A DNA stretch of 64,000 nt, taken from assembly GCA_039707655.1 (NCBI GenBank), contig CM077673.1, positions 2,614,001-2,678,000 of the forward strand, given 5' to 3'. The notes below the pieces were generated by a model that saw nothing but the letters and a program-made list of their open reading frames with translations, had not been told where the DNA came from and searched no databases. How positions within the stretch are numbered: the stretch's first letter is position 1; the number at the start of each line of letters is the position of its first letter. This DNA is from Elymus sibiricus. Lineage: Eukaryota; Streptophyta; Magnoliopsida; Poales; Poaceae. The translations under genes were made by a program, and so were the position numbers. Positions 49,320-61,740 of the stretch are shown here, piece by piece.

Positions 49320-51566
49320 ATGCTATTACTCACTAATTTTGGGTCCCGGGGCGATCCAAACGTTCGGGGAACCCCGGGGTCCGCATACGGGGACCTGGCC
49401 AAAACTCGCAGATTTGGTCCATTCTTACCAGTTTTCTATGCTATTATTCACTGGTTTATGGTAGTTGTGGTCGTCCGAACGTTCGGGGAAGCTCGGGATG
49501 CGGTTACGGGGACCTCGCCAAAACTAGCAGATTTTGTCTGTTCCAGCCAGTTTTCTATGCTATTACTCATTGATTTTGGTTCCCGGGGTGATCCAAACAT
49601 TCGGGGAACCCCGGGACCGCTTACGGGGACTTCGCCAAAGCTCGTAGATTTGGTCCGTTCTTACCAGTTTTCTGTGCTATTATTCACTGTTTTTTGGTTT
49701 TCGTGGTCGTCCAAACGTTCGGGGAAGCCCGTGGACCGGTTACGGGGACCTCGCCAAAACTCGCAGGTTTGGTCCATTCTTACCAGTTTTCTGTGCTATT
49801 ATTCACTGTTTTTGGTTGTCGTGGTCGTCCGAACGTTCGGGGAAGCCCGTGGACCGGTTACGGGGACCTCACCAAAACTCGCAGATTTGGTCCACTCTTA
49901 CCTGTTTTCTATGCTATTACTCACTGATTTTGGGTCCCGGGGCGATCCAAATGTTCGGGGAACCCCGGAGTCCGCTTACCGGGACCTCGCCAAAACTTGC
50001 AGATTTTGTCCATTCTGACCAGATTTCTATGCTATTATTCACTGTTTTTTTGTTGTCGTGGTCGTCCGAACATTCGGGGAAGCCCGTGGACCGGTTACGG
50101 GGACCTCGCCAAAACAAGCAGATTTTGCCTGTTCCGGCCAGTTTTCTATGCTACTACTCACTAATTTTGGGTCTCGGGGCGATCCAAACATTCGGGAAAC
50201 CTCGAGGTCCGCTTACGAGCACCTCGCCAAAACTCGCAGATTTGGTCCATTCTGACCAGTTTTCTATGCTATTATTCACTGTTTTTGGTTGTCGTGGTCC
50301 TCCCAACATTTGGGGATGCCCGGGGTCCGGTTACGTGGACCTCGCCAAAACTCGCAGATTTGGTCCATTCTTACCAGTTTTCTAAGCTATTATTCACTTT
50401 TTTTGGTTGTCGTGGTCGTCCAAACGTTCGGGGAAGCCTGGGGTCCGGTTACGGGGACCTCGCAAAAACTCGAAGATTTGGTCCATTCTTACCAGTTTTC
50501 TATGCTATTACTCACTCATTTTGGGTCCCGGGGCGATCCAAATGTTGGGGGAACCCCGGGGTCTGCTTATGGGGAGCTCGCCAAAACTCGCAGATTTTGT
50601 CCATTCTGACCAGATTTCTATGCTATCATTCACTGTTTTTCGGTAGTCGTGGTCGTCCGAACATTCGGGGAAGCCCGGGGTGCGGTTACGGGGACCTCGC
50701 CAAAACTAGCAGATTTTGTGTGTCCCGGCTAGTTTCCTATGCTATTACTCACTAATGTTGGGTCCCGGGGCGATCCAAACGTTCGGGGAACCCCGGGGTC
50801 CGCATACGGGGACCTGGCCAAAACTCGCAGATTTGGTCCATTCTGACCAGTTTTCTATGCTATTATTCACTGTTTTTGGTTGTCGTGGTCGTCCCAACAT
50901 TTGAGGATGCCCGGGGTCCGGTTACGTGGACCTCGCCAAAACTCGCAGATTTTGTGTGTCCCGGCTAGTTTCCTATGCTATTACTCACTAATGTTGGGTC
51001 CCGGGGCGATCCAAACGTTCGGGGAACCCCGGGGTCCGCATACGGGGACCTGGCCAAAACTCGCAGATTTGGTCCATTCTGACCAGTTTTCTATGCTATT
51101 ATTCACTGTTTTTGGTTGTCGTGGTCGTCCCAACATTTGGGGATGCCCGGGGTCCGGTTACGTGGACCTCGCCAAAACTCGCAGATTTGGTCCATTCTTA
51201 CCAGTTTTCTAAGCTATTATTCACTGTTTTTTGGTTGTCGTGGTCGTCCGAACGTTCGGGGAAGCCCGGGGTCCAGTTACGGGGACCTCGCAAAAACTCG
51301 AAGATTTGGTCCATTCTTACCAGTTTTCTATGCTATTACTCACTCATTTTGGGTCCCGGGGCGATCCAAATGTTCGGGGAACCCCGGGGTCCGCTTATGG
51401 CGAGCTCGCCAAAACTCGCAGATTTTGTCCATTCTGACCAGATTTCTATGCTATCATCCACTGTTTTTCGGTAGTCGCGGTCGTCCGAACATTCAGGGAA
51501 GCCCGGGGTGCGGTTACGGGGACCTCGCCAAAACTAGTAGATTTTGTGTGTCCCGGCTAGTTTCCT
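49320..51566. repeat. 12+2+5 higher-order unit (2247 bp)
   Basis: Markers at 49320, 50739, 50975 and 51567 give 1419, 236 and 592 bp. The 236-bp step is one extra A-B dimer: both flanking marker monomers carry the rare ACTAATGTTGGG, and the inserted B monomer ends in TTTTGTGTGTCCCGG. Confidence 0.92.
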
Positions 51567-53577
51567 ATGCTATTACTCACTAATTTTGGGTCCCGGGGCG
51601 ATCCAAACGTTCGGGGAACCCCGGGGTCCGCATACGGGGACCTGGCCAAAACTCGCAGATTTGGTCCATTCTTACCAGTTTTCTATGCTATTATTCACTG
51701 GTTTTTGGTAGTTGTGGTCGTCCGAACGTTCGGGGAAGCTCGGGATGCGGTTACGGGGACCTCGCCAAAACTAGCAGATTTTGTCTGTTCCAGCCAGTTT
51801 TCTATGCTATTACTCATTGATTTTGGGTCCCGGGGTGATCCAAACATTCGGGGAACCCCGGGACCGCTTACGGGGACTTCGCCAAAACTCGTAGATTTGG
51901 TCCGTTCTTACCAGTTTTCTGTGCTATTATTCACTGTTTTTTGGTTTTCGTGGTCGTCCAAACGTTCGGGGAAGCCCGTGGACCGGTTACGGGGACCTCG
52001 CCAAAACTCGAAGATTTGGTCCATTCTTACCAGTTTTCTATGCTATTACTCACTCATTTTGGGTCCCGGGGCGATCCAAACGTTCGGGGAACCCCGGGGT
52101 CCGCATACGGGGACCTGGCCAAAACTCACAGATTTGGTCCATTCTTACCAGTTTTCTATGCTATTATTCACTGGTTTATGGTAGTTGTGGTCGTCCGAAC
52201 GTTCGGGGAAGCTCGGGATGCGGTTACGGGGACCTCGCCAAAACTAGCAGATTTTGTCTGTTCCAGCCAGTTTTCTATGCTATTACTCATTGATTTTGGT
52301 TCCCGGGGTGATCCAAACATTCGGGGAACCCCGGGACCGCTTACGGGGACTTCGCCAAAACTCGTAGATTTGGTCCGTTCTTACCAGTTTTCTGTGCTAT
52401 TATTCACTGTTTTTTGGTTTTCGTGGTCGTCCAAACGTTCGGGGAAGCCCGTGGACCGGTTACGGGGACCTCGCCAAAACTCGCAGATTTGGTCCATTCT
52501 GACCAGTTTTCTATGCTATTATTCACTGTTTTTGGTTGTCGTGGTCCTCCCAACATTTGGGGATGCCCGGGGTCCGGTTACGTGGACCTCGCCAAAACTC
52601 GCAGATTTGGTCCATTCTTACCAGTTTTCTAAGCTATTATTCACTTTTTTTGGTTGTCGTGGTCGTCCGAACGTTCGGGGAAGCCCGGGGTCCGGTTACG
52701 GGGACCTCGCAAAAACTCGAAGATTTGGTCCATTCTTACCAGTTTTCTATGCTATTACTCACTCATTTTGGGTCCCGGGGCGATCCAAATGTTGGGGGAA
52801 CCCCGGGGTCTGCTTATGGGGAGCTCGCCAAAACTCGCAGATTTTGTCCATTCTGACCAGATTTCTATGCTATCATTCACTGTTTTTCGGTAGTCGTGGT
52901 CGTCCGAACATTCGGGGAAGCCCGGGGTGCGGTTACGGGGACCTCGCCAAAACTAGCAGATTTTGTGTGTCCCGGCTAGTTTCCTATGCTATTACTCACT
53001 AATTTTGGGTCCCGGGGCGATCCAAACGTTCGGGGAACCCCGGGGTCCGCATACGGGGACCTGGCCAAAACTCGCAGATTTGGTCCATTCTGACCAGTTT
53101 TCTATGCTATTATTCACTGTTTTTGGTGGTCGTGGTCGTCCCAACATTTGGGGATGCCCGGGGTCCGGTTACGTGGACCTCGCCAAAACTCGCAGATTTG
53201 GTCCATTCTTACCAGTTTTCTAAGCTATTATTCACTGTTTTTTGGTTGTCGTGGTCGTCCGAACGTTCGGGGAAGCCCGGGGTCCGGTTACGGGGACCTC
53301 GCAAAAACTCGAAGATTTGGTCCATTCTTACCAGTTTTCTATGCTATTACTCACTCATTTTGGGTCCCGGGGCGATCCAAATGTTCGGGGAACCCCGGGG
53401 TCCGCTTATGGCGAGCTCGCCAAAACTCGCAGATTTTGTCCATTCTGACCAGATTTCTATGCTATCATCCACTGTTTTTCGGTAGTCGTGGCCGTCCGAA
53501 CATTCGGGGAAGCCCGGGGTGCGGTTACGGGGACCTCGCCAAAACTAGTAGATTTTGTGTGTCCCGGCTAGTTTCCT
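51567..53577. repeat. 12+5 higher-order unit (2011 bp), recombinant
   Basis: Markers at 51567, 52986 and 53578. It has the same internal recombinant order as the 47309 unit, 4258 bp away, with very few differences (for example CTCACAGATTTGG near 52126). Confidence 0.88.
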
Positions 53578-55115
53578 ATGCTATTACTCACTAATTTTGG
53601 GTCCCGGGGCGATCCAAACGTTCGGGGAACCCCGGGGTCCGCATACGGGGACCTGGCCAAAACTCGCAGATTTGGTCCATTCTTACCAGTTTTCTATGCT
53701 ATTATTCACTGGTTTATGGTAGTTGTGGTCGTCCGAACGTTCGGGGAAGCTCGGGATGCGGTTACGGGGACCTCGCCAAAACTAGCAGATTTTGTCTGTT
53801 CCAGCCAGTTTTCTATGCTATTACTCATTGATTTTTGTTCCCGGGGTGATCCAAACATTCGGGGAACCCCGGGACCGCTTACGGGGACTTCGCCAAAACT
53901 CGTAGATTTGGTCCGTTCTTACCAGTTTTCTGTGCTATTATTCACTGTTTTTTGGTTTTCGTGGTCGTCCAAACGTTCGGGGAAGCCCGTGGACCGGTTA
54001 CGGGGACCTCGCCAAAACTCGCAGATTTGGTCCATTCTGACCAGTTTTCTATGCTATTATTCACTGTTTTTGGTTGTCGTGGTCCTCCCAACATTTGGGG
54101 ATGCCCGGGGTCCGGTTACGTGGACCTCGCCAAAACTCGCAGATTTGGTCCATTCTTACCAGTTTTCTAAGCTATTATTCACTTTTTTTGGTTGTCGTGG
54201 TCGTCCGAACGTTCGGGGAAGCCCGGGGTCCGGTTACGGGGACCTCGCAAAAACTCGAAGATTTGGTCCATTCTTACCAGTTTTCTATGCTATTACTCAC
54301 TCATTTTGGGTCCCGGGGCGATCCAAATGTTGGGGGAACCCCGGGGTCTGCTTATGGGGAGCTCGCCAAAACTCGCAGATTTTGTCCATTCTGACCAGAT
54401 TTCTATGCTATCATTCACTGTTTTTCGGTAGTCGTGGTCGTCCGAACATTCGGGGAAGCCCGGGGTGCGGTTACGGGGACCTCGCCAAAACTAGCAGATT
54501 TTGTGTGTCCCGGCTAGTTTCCTATGCTATTACTCACTAATTTTGGGTCCCGGGGCGATCCAAACGTTCGGGGAACCCCGGGGTCCGCATACGGGGACCT
54601 GGCCAAAACTCGCAGATTTGGTCCATTCTGACCAGTTTTCTATGCTATTATTCACTGTTTTTGGTGGTCGTGGTCGTCCCAACATTTGGGGATGCCCGGG
54701 GTCCGGTTACGTGGACCTCGCCAAAACTCGCAGATTTGGTCCATTCTTACCAGTTTTCTAAGCTATTATTCACTGTTTTTTGGTTGTCGTGGTCGTCCGA
54801 ACGTTCGGGGAAGCCCGGGGTCCGGTTACGGGGACCTCGCAAAAACTCGAAGATTTGGTCCATTCTTACCAGTTTTCTATGCTATTACTCACTCATTTTG
54901 GGTCCCGGGGCGATCCAAATGTTCGGGGAACCCCGGGGTCCGCTTATGGCGAGCTCGCCAAAACTCGCAAATTTTGTCCATTCTGACCAGATTTCTATGC
55001 TATCATCCACTGTTTTTCGGTAGTCGTGGCCGTCCGAACATTCGGGGAAGCCCGGGGTGCGGTTACGGGGACCTCGCCAAAACTAGTAGATTTTGTGTGT
55101 CCCGGCTAGTTTCCT
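53578..55115. repeat. 8+5 higher-order unit (1538 bp)
   Basis: Markers at 53578, 54524 and 55116. Same pattern as 39501-41038. Private base change GATTTTTGTTCCCGG near 53830. Confidence 0.9.
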
Positions 55116-57718
55116 ATGCTATTACTCACTAATTTTGGGTCCCGGGGCGATCCAAACGTTCGGGGAACCCCGGGGTCCGCATACGGGGACCTGGCCAAAA
55201 CTCGCAGATTTGGTCCATTCTTACCAGTTTTCTATGCTATTATTCACTGGTTTATGGTAGTTGTGGTCGTCCGAACGTTCGGGGAAGCTCGGGATGCGGT
55301 TACGGGGACCTCGCCAAAACTAGCAGATTTTGTCTGTTCCAGCCAGTTTTCTATGCTATTACTCATTGATTTTGGTTCCCGGGGTGATCCAAACATTCGG
55401 GGAACCCCGGGACCGCTTACGGGGACTTCGCCAAAACTCGTAGATTTGGTCCGTTCTTACCAGTTTTCTGTGCTATTATTCTCTGTTTTTTGGTTTTCGT
55501 GGTCGTCCAAACGTTCGGGGAAGCCCGTGGACCGGTTACGGGGACCTCGCCAAAACTCGCAGGTTTGGTCCATTCTTACCAGTTTTCTGTGCTATTATTC
55601 ACTGTTTTTGGTTGTCGTGGTCGTCCGAACGTTCGGGGAAGCCCGTGGACCGGTTACGGGGACCTCACCAAAACTCGCAGATTTGGTCCATTCTTACCTG
55701 TTTTCTATGCTATTACTCACTGATTTTGGGTCCCGGGGCGATCCAAATGTTCGGGGAACCCCGGAGTCCGCTTACCGGGACCTCGCCAAAACTTGCAGAT
55801 TTTGTCCATTCTGATCAGATTTCTATGCTATTATTCACTGTTTTTTTGTTGTCGTGGTCGTCCGAACATTCGGGGAAGCCCGTGGACCGGTTACGGGGAC
55901 CTCGCCAAAACAAGCAGATTTTGCCTGTTCCGGCCAGTTTTCTATGCTACTACTCACTAATTTTGGGTCTCGGGGCGATCCAAACATTCGGGAAACCTCG
56001 AGGTCCGCTTACGAGCACCTCGCCAAAACTCGCAGATTTGGTCCATTCTGACCAGTTTTCTATGCTATTATTCACTGTTTTTGGTTGTCGTGGTCCTCCC
56101 AACATTTGGGGAACCCCGGGACCGCTTACGGGGACTTCGCCAAAACTCGTAGATTTGGTCCGTTCTTACCAGTTTTCTGTGCTATTATTCACTGTTTTTT
56201 GGTTTTCGTGGTCGTCCAAACGTTCGGGGAAGCCCGTGGACCGGTTACGGGGACCTCGCCAAAACTCGAAGATTTGGTCCATTCTTACCAGTTTTCTATG
56301 CTATTACTCACTCATTTTGGGTCCCGGGGCGATCCAAATGTTCGGGGAACCCCGGGGTCCGCTTATGGCGAGCTCGCCAAAACTCGCAGATTTTGTCCTT
56401 TCTGACCAGATTTCTATGCTATCATCCACTGTTTTTCGGTAGTCGTGGTCGTCCGAACATTCGGGGAAGCCCGGGGTGCGGTTACGGGGACCTCGCCAAA
56501 ACTAGCAGATTTTGTGTGTCCCGGCTAGTTTCCTATGCTATTACTCACTAATGTTGGGTCCCGGGGCGATCCAAACGTTCGGGGAACCCCGGGGTCCGCA
56601 TACGGGGACCTGGCCAAAACTCGCAGATTTGGTCCATTCTGACCAGTTTTCTATGCTATTATTCACTGTTTTTGGTTGTCGTGGTCGTCCCAACATTTGG
56701 GGATGCCCGGGGTCCGGTTACGTGGACCTCGCCAAAACTCGCAGATTTGGTCCATTCTTACCAGTTTTCTAAGCTATTATTCACTGTTTTTTGGTTGTCG
56801 TGGTCGTCCGAACGTTCGGGGAATCCCGGGGTCCGGTTACGGGGACCTCGCAAAAACTCGAAGATTTGGTCCATTCTTACCAGTTTTCTATGCTATTACT
56901 CACTCATTTTGGGTCCCGGGGCGATCCAAATGTTGGGGGAACCCCGGGGTCCGCTTATGGCGAGCTCGCCAAAACTCGCAGATTTTGTCCATTCTGACCA
57001 GATTTCTATGCTATCATTCACTGTTTTTCGGTAGTCGTGGTCGTCCGAACATTCGGGGAAGCCCGGGGTGCGGTTACGGGGACCTCGCCAAAACTAGCAG
57101 ATTTTGTGTGTCCCGGCTAGTTTCCTATGCTATTACTCACTAATTTTGGGTCCCGGGGCGATCCAAACGTTCGGGGAACCCCGGGGTCCGCATACGGGGA
57201 CCTGGCCAAAACTCGCAGATTTGGTCCATTCTGACCAGTTTTCTATGCTATTATTCACTGTTTTTGGTTGTCGTGGTCGTCCCAACATTTGGGGATGCCC
57301 GGGGTCCGGTTACGTGGACCTCGCCAAAACTCGCAGATTTGGTCCATTCTTACCAGTTTTCTAAGCTATTATTCACTGTTTTTTGGTTGTCGTGGTCGTC
57401 CGAAGGTTCGGGGAAGCCCGGGGTCCGGTTACGGGGACCTCGCAAAAACTCGAAGATTTGGTCCATTCTTACCAGTTTTCTATGCTATTACTCACTCATT
57501 TTGGGTCCCGGGGCGATCCAAATGTTGGGGGAACCCCGGGGTCCGCTTATGGCGAGCTCGCCAAAACTCGCAGATTTTGTCCATTCTGACCAGATTTCTA
57601 TGCTATCATTCACTGTTTTTCGGTAGTCGTGGTCGTCCGAACATTCGGAGAAGCCCGGGGTGCGGTTACGGGGACCTCGCCAAAACTAGCAGATTTTGTG
57701 TGTCCCGGCTAGTTTCCT
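55116..57718. repeat. 12+5+5 higher-order unit (2603 bp)
   Basis: Markers at 55116, 56535, 57127 and 57719 give 1419, 592 and 592 bp, so the 5-mer is tandemly duplicated. The 12-mer contains the chimeric junction at 56101-56115, where a B monomer joins an A monomer at GGGG. Confidence 0.9.
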
Positions 57719-60700
57719 ATGCTATTACTCACTAATTTTGGGTCCCGGGGCGGTCCAAACCTTCGGGGAACCCCTGGGTCCGCATACGGGGACCTGGCCA
57801 AAACTCGCAGATTTGGTCCATTCTTACTAGTTTTCTATGCTATTATTCACTGGTTTTTGGTTGTTGTGGTCGTCCGAACGTTCGGGGAAGCTCGGGATGC
57901 GGTTACGGGGACTTCGCCAAAACTAGCAGATTTTGTCTGTTCCAGCCAGTTTTCTATGCTATTACTCATTGATTTTGGGTCCCGGGGTGATCCAAACATT
58001 CGGGGAACCCCGTGACCGCTTACGGGGACTTCGCCAAAACTCATAGATTTGGTCCGTTTTTACCAGTTTTCTGTGCTATTATTCACTGTTTTTTGGTTTT
58101 CGTGGTCGTCCAAACGTTCGGGGAAGCCCGTGGACCGGTTATGGGGACCTCGCCAAAACTCGCAGGTTTGGTCCATTCTTACCAGTTTTCTGTGCTATTA
58201 TTCACTGTTTTTGGTTGTCGTGGTCGTCCGAACGTTCTGGGAAGCCCGTGGACCGGTTACGGGGACCTCACCAAAACTCGCAGATTTGGTCCATTCTTAC
58301 CTGTTTTCTATGCTATTACTCACTGATTTTGGGTCCCGGGGCGATCCAAATGTTCGGGGAACCCCGGAGTCCGCTTACCGGGACCTCGCCAAAACTTGCA
58401 GATTTTGTCCATTCTGACCAGATTTCTATGCTATTATTCACTGTTATTTTGTTGTCGTGGTCGTCCGAACATTCGGGGAAGCCCGTGGACCGGTTACGGG
58501 GACCTCGCCAAAACAAGCAGATTTTGCCTGTTCCGGCCAGTTTTCTATGCTACTACTCACTAATTTTGGGTCTCGGGGCGATCCAAACATTCGGGAAACC
58601 CCGAGGTCCGCTTACGAGCACCTCGCCAAAACTCGCAGATTTGGTCCATTCTGACCAGTTTTCTATGCTATTATTCACTGTTTTTGGTTGTCGTGGTCGT
58701 CCCAACATTTGGGGATGCCCGGGGTCCGGTTACGTGGACCTCGCCAAAACTCGCAGATTTGGTCCATTCTTACCAGTTTTCTAAGCTATAATTCACTTTT
58801 TTTGGTTGTCGTGGTCGTCCGAACGTTCGGGGAAGCCCGGGGTCCGGTTACGGGGACCTCGCAAAAACTCGAAGATTTGGTCCATTCTTACCAGTTTTCT
58901 ATGCTATTACTCACTCATTTTGGGTCCCGGGGCGATCCAAATGTTGGGGGAACCCCGGGGTCCGCTTATGGCGAGCTCGCCAAAACTCGCAGATTTTGTC
59001 CATTCTGACCAGATTTCTATGCTATCATTCACTGTTTTTCGGTAGTCGTGGTCGTCCGAACATTCGGGGAAGCCCGGGGTGCGGTTACGGGGACCTCGCC
59101 AAAACTAGCAGATTTTGTGTGTCCCGGCTAGTTTCCTATGCTATTACTCACTAATTTTGGGTCCCGGGGCGATCCAAACGTTCGGGGAACCCCGGGGTCC
59201 GCATACGGGGACCTGGCCAAAACTCGCAGATTTGGTCCATTCTGACCAGTTTTCTATGCTATTATTCACTGTTTTTGGTTGTCGTGGTCGTCCCAACATT
59301 TGGGGATGCCCGGGGTCCGGTTACGTGGACCTCGCCAAAACTCGCAGATTTGGTCCATTCTTACCAGTTTTCTAAGCTATTATTCACTGTTTTTTGGTTG
59401 TCGTGGTCGTCCGAAGGTTCGGGGAAGCCCGGGGTCCGGTTACGGGGACCTCGCAAAAACTCGAAGATTTGGTCCATTCTTACCAGTTTTCTATGCTATT
59501 ACTCACTCATTTTGGGTCCCGGGGCGATCCAAATGTTGGGGGAACCCCGGGGTCCGCTTATGGCGAGCTCGCCAAAACTCGCAGATTTTGTCCATTCTGA
59601 CCAGATTTCTATGCTATCATTCACTGTTTTTCGGTAGTCGTGGTCGTCCGAACATTCGGAGAAGCCCGGGGTGCGGTTACGGGGACCTCGCCAAAACTAG
59701 CAGATTTTGTGTGTCCCGGCTAGTTTCCTATGCTATTACTCACTAATTTTGGGTCCCGGGGCGGTCCAAACCTTCGGGGAACCCCTGGGTCCGCATACGG
59801 GGACCTGGCCAAAACTCGCAGATTTGGTCCATTCTTACTAGTTTTCTATGCTATTATTCACTGGTTTTTGGTTGTTGTGGTCGTCCGAACGTTCGGGGAA
59901 GCTCGGGATGCGGTTACGGGGACTTCGCCAAAACTAGCAGATTTTGTCTGTTCCAGCCAGTTTTCTATGCTATTACTCATTGATTTTGGGTCCCGGGGTG
60001 ATCCAAACATTCGGGGAACCCCGTGACCGCTTACGGGGACTTCGCCAAAACTCATAGATTTGGTCCGTTTTTACCAGTTTTCTGTGCTATTATTCACTGT
60101 TTTTTGGTTTTCGTGGTCGTCCAAACGTTCGGGGAAGCCCGTGGACCGGTTATGGGGACCTCGCCAAAACTCGCAGGTTTGGTCCATTCTTACCAGTTTT
60201 CTGTGCTATTATTCACTGTTTTTGGTTGTCGTGGTCGTCCGAACGTTCTGGGAAGCCCGTGGACCGGTTACGGGGACCTCACCAAAACTCGCAGATTTGG
60301 TCCATTCTTACCTGTTTTCTATGCTATTACTCACTGATTTTGGGTCCCGGGGCGATCCAAATGTTCGGGGAACCCCGGAGTCCGCTTACCGGGACCTCGC
60401 CAAAACTTGCAGATTTTGTCCATTCTGACCAGATTTCTATGCTATTATTCACTGTTATTTTGTTGTCGTGGTCGTCCGAACATTCGGGGAAGCCCGTGGA
60501 CCGGTTACGGGGACCTCGCCAAAACAAGCAGATTTTGCCTGTTCCGGCCAGTTTTCTATGCTACTACTCACTAATTTTGGGTCTCGGGGCGATCCAAACA
60601 TTCGGGAAACCCCGAGGTCCGCTTACGAGCACCTCGCCAAAACTCGCAGATTTGGTCCATTCTGACCAGTTTTCTATGCTATTATTCACTGTTTTTGGTT

Positions 60701-61740
60701 GTCGTGGTCGTCCCAACATTTGGGGATGCCCGGGGTCCGGTTACGTGGACCTCGCCAAAACTCGCAGATTTGGTCCATTCTTACCAGTTTTCTAAGCTAT
60801 AATTCACTTTTTTTGGTTGTCGTGGTCGTCCGAACGTTCGGGGAAGCCCGGGGTCCGGTTACGGGGACCTCGCAAAAACTCGAAGATTTGGTCCATTCTT
60901 ACCAGTTTTCTATGCTATTACTCACTCATTTTGGGTCCCGGGGCGATCCAAATGTTCGGGGAACCCCGGGGTCCGCTTATGGCGAGCTCGCCAAAACTCG
61001 CAGATTTTGTCCATTCTGACCAGATTTCTATGCTATCATTCACTGTTTTTCGGTAGTCGTGGTCGTCCGAACATTCGGGGAAGCCCGGGGTGCGGTTACG
61101 GGGACCTCGCCAAAACTAGCAGATTTTGTGTGTCCCGGCTAGTTTCCTATGCTATTACTCACTAATTTTGGGTCCCGGGGCGATCCAAACGTTCGGGGAA
61201 CCCCGGGGTCCGCATACGGGGACCTGGCCAAAACTCGCAGATTTGGTCCATTCTGACCAGTTTTCTATGCTATTATTCACTGTTTTTGGTTGTCGTGGTC
61301 GTCCCAACATTTGGGGATGCCCGGGGTCCGGTTACGTGGACCTCGCCAAAACTCGCAGATTTGGTCCATTCTTACCAGTTTTCTAAGCTATTATTCACAG
61401 TTTTTTGGTTGTCGTGGTCGTCCGAAGGTTCGGGGAAGCCCGGGGTCCGGTTACGGGGACCTCGCAAAAACTCGAAGATTTGGTCCATTCTTACCAGTTT
61501 TCTATGCTATTACTCACTCATTTTGGGTCCCGGGGCGATCCAAATGTTGGGGGAACCCCGGGGTCCGCTTATGGCGAGCTCGCCAAAACTCGCAGATTTT
61601 GTCCATTCTGACCAGATTTCTATGCTATCATTCACTGTTTTTCGGTAGTCGTGGTCGTCCGAACATTCGGAGAAGCCCGGGGTGCGGTTACGGGGACCTC
61701 GCCAAAACTAGCGGATTTTGTGTGTCCCGGCTAGTTTCCT
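57719..61740. repeat. Two near-identical 12+5 units (2 x 2011 bp)
   Basis: Markers at 57719, 59138, 59730, 61149 and 61741. Both copies share rare marks: GCGGTCCAAACCTTCGG (57750, 59761), CCCCGTGACCGC (58010, 60021), GTTCTGGGAAGCCC (58234, 60245) and CTATAATTCAC (58786, 60797). A change between them is GTTGGGGGAACC (58944) against GTTCGGGGAACC (60955). Confidence 0.93.

Noticed and set aside
51941..53002. Long plus-strand open frame of 353 codons, and many of 150-320 codons throughout the satellite
   Set aside because: They are translations of tandem monomers. Because 118 and 119 are not multiples of three the frame rotates each monomer, and the strand is simply poor in stop codons. Frames begin at the same TATGCTATTA or GTCGTGG sites in every unit. 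No domain, no codon bias, no start context.
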